Source: JASFUX01 sp050050115
GTDB taxonomy: Bacteria; Pseudomonadota; Alphaproteobacteria; Caulobacterales; Maricaulaceae
Direction of reading: 5' to 3'
Assembly (NCBI GenBank): GCA_050050115.1
Contig: JASFUX010000136.1
Coordinates: 1 to 9,400, forward strand
DNA length: 9,400 bases
Shown here: positions 6,011 through 9,400 of the stretch, one piece after another
Layout: the number at the start of each line of letters is the position of its first letter
How positions within the stretch are numbered: position 1 is the stretch's first letter
Translations under genes and position numbers: made by a program
The notes under the pieces: model-generated
Database searches by the model: none
Told to the model about the DNA's origin: nothing
Seen by the model: the letters and a program-made list of their open reading frames with translations, nothing else

Positions 6011-6784
6011 ATGGCTGTCCCGCGTCTTCATCTCGACCACGACCTCGCCACCGGCGCCGAGATCGCGCTCGACGAGGGTCAGGCGCGCTACCTCGTCCAG
6101 GTGATGCGTCTCAAGGCGGGCGACGGCGTGCGTGTGTTCAACGCCGAGAGCGGCGAATGGCGCGCACGCCTGAGCGGGGCGGGACGCAAAGGCGCACGGC
6201 TCGCGATCGAGGAGCGGACCCGCGCGCCGCAGCGATTGTCGGCAGACCTCCATCTGCTGTTCGCGCCGGTCAAGCGCACGCGCACCGACTTCATTGTCGA
6301 AAAGGCGACTGAACTCGGCGTTTCTGCGATCCGCCCGGTGTTCACTCAGCGCACGGTCGCCGAACGGGTGCGTCTCGACCGCCTCGAAGCGATCGCGCGC
6401 GAAGCGGCCGAGCAGTCAGAGCGGCTCGACCTGCCGCAGGTGCGCGAGGCGGAGAAGCTCGACGTCGCGCTCGACGGCTGGGCGGAGAAAGAGGGCGGGC
6501 GCAAGCTGTTGTTCCTTGATGAGGCGTCGGGCGGGGAGGGCTCGCCGTGGCGGGAGACAGACCAGGACGCGCCGCCCGCTCTTGCGGCGCTCGCTGGCCA
6601 TCCGAAAGGTCCGTGGGCGGTGCTGATCGGTCCCGAAGGCGGCTTCACGCCGGAGGAGCGCGCCCGACTGCGCAGCGAATCGTTCGTCGTCACAGCTTCG
6701 CTCGGCCCGCGCATCCTGCGCGCCGACACCGCCGCGATCGCCGCGCTGACGCTGTGGCAGGCGGTTCTGGGAGATTGGGGCTAG
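6011..6784 (+). CDS. rsmE: 16S rRNA (uracil1498-N3)-methyltransferase RsmE
   Basis: This SPOUT-class enzyme methylates N3 of U1498 in 16S rRNA within the small subunit, using S-adenosylmethionine. The 257-residue product has the usual length. An N-terminal PUA-like RNA-binding part (about 1-70) contains ARYLVQVMRLKAGD. The C-terminal trefoil-knot domain carries EKATELGV (97-104), EAAEQS (131-136), the cofactor-binding IGPEGGF (206-212) and LGPRILRADTA (231-241). The ATG at 6011 has no recognisable Shine-Dalgarno sequence. An in-frame stop at 5987 and the lack of any closer alternative start leave it as the only plausible start, so leaderless or SD-independent initiation is possible. The gene is divergent from the esterase operon. 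In many alphaproteobacteria gshA follows rsmE; here it does not. Confidence 0.96.
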   Translation: MAVPRLHLDHDLATGAEIALDEGQARYLVQVMRLKAGDGVRVFNAESGEWRARLSGAGRKGARLAIEERTRAPQRLSADLHLLFAPVKRTRTDFIVEKATELGVSAIRPVFTQRTVAERVRLDRLEAIAREAAEQSERLDLPQVREAEKLDVALDGWAEKEGGRKLLFLDEASGGEGSPWRETDQDAPPALAALAGHPKGPWAVLIGPEGGFTPEERARLRSESFVVTASLGPRILRADTAAIAALTLWQAVLGDWG

Positions 6785-6805
6785 GGGCCGCGCACCCTGA
6801 GAACG

Positions 6806-6820
6806 TTAAACGCTTGTTAG
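6806..6820 (+). promoter_or_regulatory. Candidate CtrA-binding box
   Basis: TTAA-N7-TTAG differs at one position from the alphaproteobacterial CtrA site TTAA-N7-TTAA. It lies in the 82-base gap after rsmE, 46 bases before the chosen GTG of the barrel gene. TTAA is rare in this GC-rich DNA. A single near-match is weak evidence on its own. Confidence 0.35.
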
Positions 6821-6853
6821 GCGAATGGCGGGACTTTTCGGGCCTCTCAGCAT

Positions 6854-6860
6854 GGGGAGG
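6854..6860 (+). promoter_or_regulatory. Shine-Dalgarno sequence fixing the barrel protein start
   Basis: GGGGAGG lies 6 bases before GTG 6867. It overlaps ATG 6852 and abuts GTG 6861, so it cannot serve those. ATG 6825 has only a weak purine stretch upstream. Confidence 0.6.
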
Positions 6861-6866
6861 GTGCTC

Positions 6867-8066
6867 GTGCGTCCTTCAATCCTTTTTTATTCGACGTGCG
6901 CCGCTGTGATCCTCGCAATTCCCGCGGACGGCGATGAACCGGCGGACGCAGAGGCGGGGACCGTCATCGCCAACGCGCGTTTGCGCTCCGAGTTCGTCGA
7001 TCAAGAAGGCTTTGCCGACGATGCCTCGGCGCTGACTCTGCGCCTGCGTCTTGGCTACGAAACGGCGCCGCTGCACGGCGTGGTTGGCCTCATTGAGTTC
7101 GAACAGGTCGAGACGCTGGTCGACGACTACAATTCCACGACGAACGGCGTAACGACGCGTCCGGTAATCGCCGATCCGGAGGGAACCGAGCTAAATCGGC
7201 TGCAGTTGACCTGGACGACGGCGCCGTTTGGTTCGGTCGCCGTGGGCCGCCAGCGGCTCGTGCACGACGACGCGCGGTTTCTCGGCGACGTTGGTTTCAG
7301 ACAAAATCAGCAGACGCTCGATGCGCTGAACGTCAACGCGAACGTGCTTGAGCGCATCGACGTCAACTACGCCTACATCAATCGCGTGCAGCGGATATTC
7401 GGGCCCGAGAGTCCGGTCGGCTCAGTCGATTCCGACTCCCACGCCCTGCGCGCCAGCGTGAGCCCGGCCGACGACGTTGAAGTCGTCGCCTACGCTTATC
7501 TTCTCGATTTCGAAACGGCCTTGCCGTCTTCGGACACCTACGGCGCGCGCGTGTCGGCCCAGCACGAGCTGAATGGCGACTGGCGGATTGAAGGGCTGGG
7601 AGAGTTCGCCAATCAGAGCCCCGCCGCCGCTGGCGCGGGCGACCTCGACTATTGGCGCGTTTCAGGCGGGCTGCGGCGCGGCCCGCTCGGGTTCTCGGCG
7701 CGGCGCGAGCAATTGTCCGGGGACGGCGTTCGCGGCTTCTCAACGCCGCTCGCGACGCTGCATGCGTTTCAGGGGTGGGCGGACGCATTCCTTGCGACGC
7801 CCGCGGACGGCTTGGCGGACACCGCCGTTTCCGCGCAATACGCTTTCGATCTGGATGGACCGGTCAGCCGCATCGCTCTGACGGGCGTCGCGCACGATTT
7901 CGAGAGCGATCGCAACACGCGCGACTTCGGCAGCGAGCTTGATCTGCGCCTTGTGGCGAGCCTGCCGCATGGTCTCAGTCTCGAGGCGAAGGGCGCGCGG
8001 TTCGAGGGCGACAACGGCTTCGCCGATCGGGACAAGTTTTGGCTTGGAATGAGCTGGCGACGTTGA
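6867..8066 (+). CDS. Exported protein, probable outer-membrane beta-barrel (porin/alginate-export-like)
   Basis: With GTG 6867 the product has 399 residues and starts with a compact signal peptide (MRPSILFYSTCAAVILAIPADG). In-frame ATG 6825 or 6852 would add a tail before it. The mature part is a series of short amphipathic strands separated by Asp/Gly/Asn-rich turns and ends in FWLGMSWRR, as expected for a 16- to 18-strand-type barrel. Recognisable blocks are DDYNSTTNG (86-94), ADPEGTELN (102-110), GRQR (127-130) and RFLGDVGFRQNQQTLDA (137-153). From memory these recur in a conserved barrel family of Proteobacteria often labelled alginate-export-like or hypothetical porin. I cannot name a cargo. 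It lies 82 bases after rsmE, behind a CtrA-like box, and 85 bases before a receptor gene in the same direction. Barrel topology is likely; specific function unknown. Confidence 0.7.
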   Translation: MRPSILFYSTCAAVILAIPADGDEPADAEAGTVIANARLRSEFVDQEGFADDASALTLRLRLGYETAPLHGVVGLIEFEQVETLVDDYNSTTNGVTTRPVIADPEGTELNRLQLTWTTAPFGSVAVGRQRLVHDDARFLGDVGFRQNQQTLDALNVNANVLERIDVNYAYINRVQRIFGPESPVGSVDSDSHALRASVSPADDVEVVAYAYLLDFETALPSSDTYGARVSAQHELNGDWRIEGLGEFANQSPAAAGAGDLDYWRVSGGLRRGPLGFSARREQLSGDGVRGFSTPLATLHAFQGWADAFLATPADGLADTAVSAQYAFDLDGPVSRIALTGVAHDFESDRNTRDFGSELDLRLVASLPHGLSLEAKGARFEGDNGFADRDKFWLGMSWRR

Positions 8067-8137
8067 ACCCGGCAATCAATTCATGGCGGATGCGGATCAA
8101 CGCCGCGACGCTGGCAAAGACAAAGTCGATTTGAAGC

Positions 8138-8142
8138 GAGGA
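8138..8142 (+). promoter_or_regulatory. Shine-Dalgarno sequence of the receptor gene
   Basis: GAGGA lies 9 bases before ATG 8152. It favours this start over the in-frame ATG at 8083, which has no Shine-Dalgarno sequence and would add 23 mostly charged residues before the first membrane segment. Confidence 0.5.
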
Positions 8143-8151
8143 CGTAAGACG

Positions 8152-9400
8152 ATGCTCAAGATTCGTTCGCGAGTGCTGGCGATCGCGTTGGCGCCTTTGG
8201 TGGCGCTCGTCGGCTTCGCCGGGTTCTCAATCGCTCAAAGCTGGTCGATGATCAAAGCCGCCGAGCAGCTTGAAGTCGCCACCACTGTCGCCGTCGGGAT
8301 TGGCGATGTCGTGCATCAGATGCAGATCGAACGCGGGATGTCGGCGAGCTACCTGAGCTCGAACGGGGCGAACGCCACGCAGCTGACCGGGCAACGCGCA
8401 GCGGTCGATGAAGCGATCGATGCGCTCGAGACCTTGCTTGGCGAGACGGGCGCTGCGGCGCACGATCCCGCCCTCGCCGTGATCGTCGATGACTTTCGAT
8501 CTGAGCTGGAGGCGGTCCCGTCGATTCGACGCGACGTCGAGACGCAGGCGATTCCAGGACCGGAGGCGGTTCGTCGCTATACGGCCATTGTCGCTACGGG
8601 GTCAGAAGGCGTGGAGCTGATCGCGCATGCCGGCTCGAGCGTCGACGAGCAGGTTGGCTACGCCCTGTCGACCTACGCGGCGATCGGCGCGGGCAAGGAA
8701 TACGCGGGGCTCGAGCGCGCAAACGGCGCGACGGTGCTGAACGCCTTGCGCGTCTCCGAGGAGGGTGCACTGACGGTCGCGCGGCTCGCCAGCAGCGAGC
8801 AGGCTGCGCTCGCCTCGGTGCACACTTGGATACTGCCGCGTCACACCGGTTTGTGGGATGGGTTCCTGAACTCGCCCGAGCATCTCAACGTCGAGCAAAT
8901 GCGCACGCGGATTAGCAGCTCGGTTGGCGCGCCGCCGCCGATCGCGTCGCAGGTCTGGTTTGACGCCGCGACGCAGCGGATCAACGCCATGCGCGCGATC
9001 CAGACGACGATCGCGAACGATTCCATCGAACTGGCCGCAGCTGCGCGCAGCCGCGCCCGCAGCTCTTTGTTCTTGAACGCCGGTCTGGCGCTGCTCGCCG
9101 CGTTCGGCTCGGTGGCCGTCGCGGTCTTCGTCAGCCGCACGATCACCGTTCCGCTCGCCGCGCTGACGCGCGACATGAACGCGCTCGCTGCAGGCGACAA
9201 GTCGATCGGCGCGTCCGAAGCGAAGCGATCAGACGAACTCGGTGAGATGGGCCGAGCTGTCGTCGTGTTCAAAGACGCCGCCATTGCGCTCGACAAGTCC
9301 AACGCGGATCGCGAGCGCATGGAAGCAGAGGCCGCAGAGCAAAGGGCCAGAAACGAAGAAGCGCGCCGTCGTGAAGAGGAAGCCCGCGCCGCCACGGCCG
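8152..9400 (+). CDS. NIT-HAMP transmembrane receptor, probably methyl-accepting chemotaxis protein (3' end outside window)
   Basis: The frame is open to the right edge, giving 416 complete codons. Residues about 7-29 form the first membrane helix. The periplasmic part (about 30-303) contains HQMQIERGMSASYLSSNG (55-72), which resembles the start of the NIT nitrate/nitrite-sensing domain, including the Gln-x-Glu-Arg-Gly core. The second membrane helix is about 306-328. A HAMP domain follows (about 329-377, with VPLAALTRDMNALAAGD and DELGEMGRAVVVF). A charged Glu/Arg/Ala-rich coiled coil then runs from about 378 to the edge. This order is typical of alphaproteobacterial chemoreceptors, whose signalling domain would lie beyond the window. 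A histidine kinase or diguanylate cyclase output cannot be excluded. It follows the barrel gene by 85 bases and may share its transcript. The ligand is a guess from domain family only. Confidence 0.8.
   Translation, partial: MLKIRSRVLAIALAPLVALVGFAGFSIAQSWSMIKAAEQLEVATTVAVGIGDVVHQMQIERGMSASYLSSNGANATQLTGQRAAVDEAIDALETLLGETGAAAHDPALAVIVDDFRSELEAVPSIRRDVETQAIPGPEAVRRYTAIVATGSEGVELIAHAGSSVDEQVGYALSTYAAIGAGKEYAGLERANGATVLNALRVSEEGALTVARLASSEQAALASVHTWILPRHTGLWDGFLNSPEHLNVEQMRTRISSSVGAPPPIASQVWFDAATQRINAMRAIQTTIANDSIELAAAARSRARSSLFLNAGLALLAAFGSVAVAVFVSRTITVPLAALTRDMNALAAGDKSIGASEAKRSDELGEMGRAVVVFKDAAIALDKSNADRERMEAEAAEQRARNEEARRREEEARAATA

Noticed and set aside
8841..9395. Open frame on the minus strand opposite the receptor gene
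   Set aside because: Ser/Ala/Arg-rich shadow; the plus strand has continuous NIT, membrane, HAMP and coiled-coil features.

Overview
The window looks like a GC-rich alphaproteobacterial chromosome. It carries a ubiquinone-type UbiA prenyltransferase and an RsmE rRNA methyltransferase, which commonly lie close together in that class, and one CtrA-like box (TTAA-N7-TTAG). Order or genus cannot be fixed from the sequence alone. The complete products are mostly envelope or membrane proteins, and no mobile element, tRNA, rRNA or CRISPR is visible.

Layout: (1) 2-478 (+) is the 3' end of a phenylacetate-CoA ligase-type adenylating enzyme, cut by the left edge. (2) 541-1506 (-) is ubiA, convergent with it. 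(3) 1507-1737 is a divergent intergenic region with two adjacent palindromes, the second resembling a dispersed REP-type element. (4) 1738-2538 (+) is a predicted lipoprotein with a calcium-dependent phospholipase A2 signature. (5) A strong hairpin at 2584-2609 lies between this gene and the converging esterase operon and can serve both. (6) 4243-5844 and 2620-4215 (both -) are a tandem pair of paralogous type-B carboxylesterases, each with a twin-arginine signal ending in a lipobox cysteine. (7) 6011-6784 (+) is rsmE, divergent from the esterases. (8) 6867-8066 (+) is an exported, probably outer-membrane beta-barrel protein. (9) 8152-9400 (+) is the N-terminal part of a NIT-HAMP transmembrane receptor, probably a chemoreceptor, cut by the right edge.

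Functional reading: ubiA (quinone synthesis) and rsmE (16S rRNA modification) are housekeeping genes. Between them sits an accessory block of three predicted membrane-anchored hydrolases, one PLA2-like and two carboxylesterases. They may form an envelope lipid- or ester-hydrolysing set; this is inference, and no substrate can be read from the sequence. After rsmE, where gshA is often found in this class, there is instead a barrel protein and a sensory receptor. Several starts were set by Shine-Dalgarno spacing and paralogue alignment rather than by the longest open frame.
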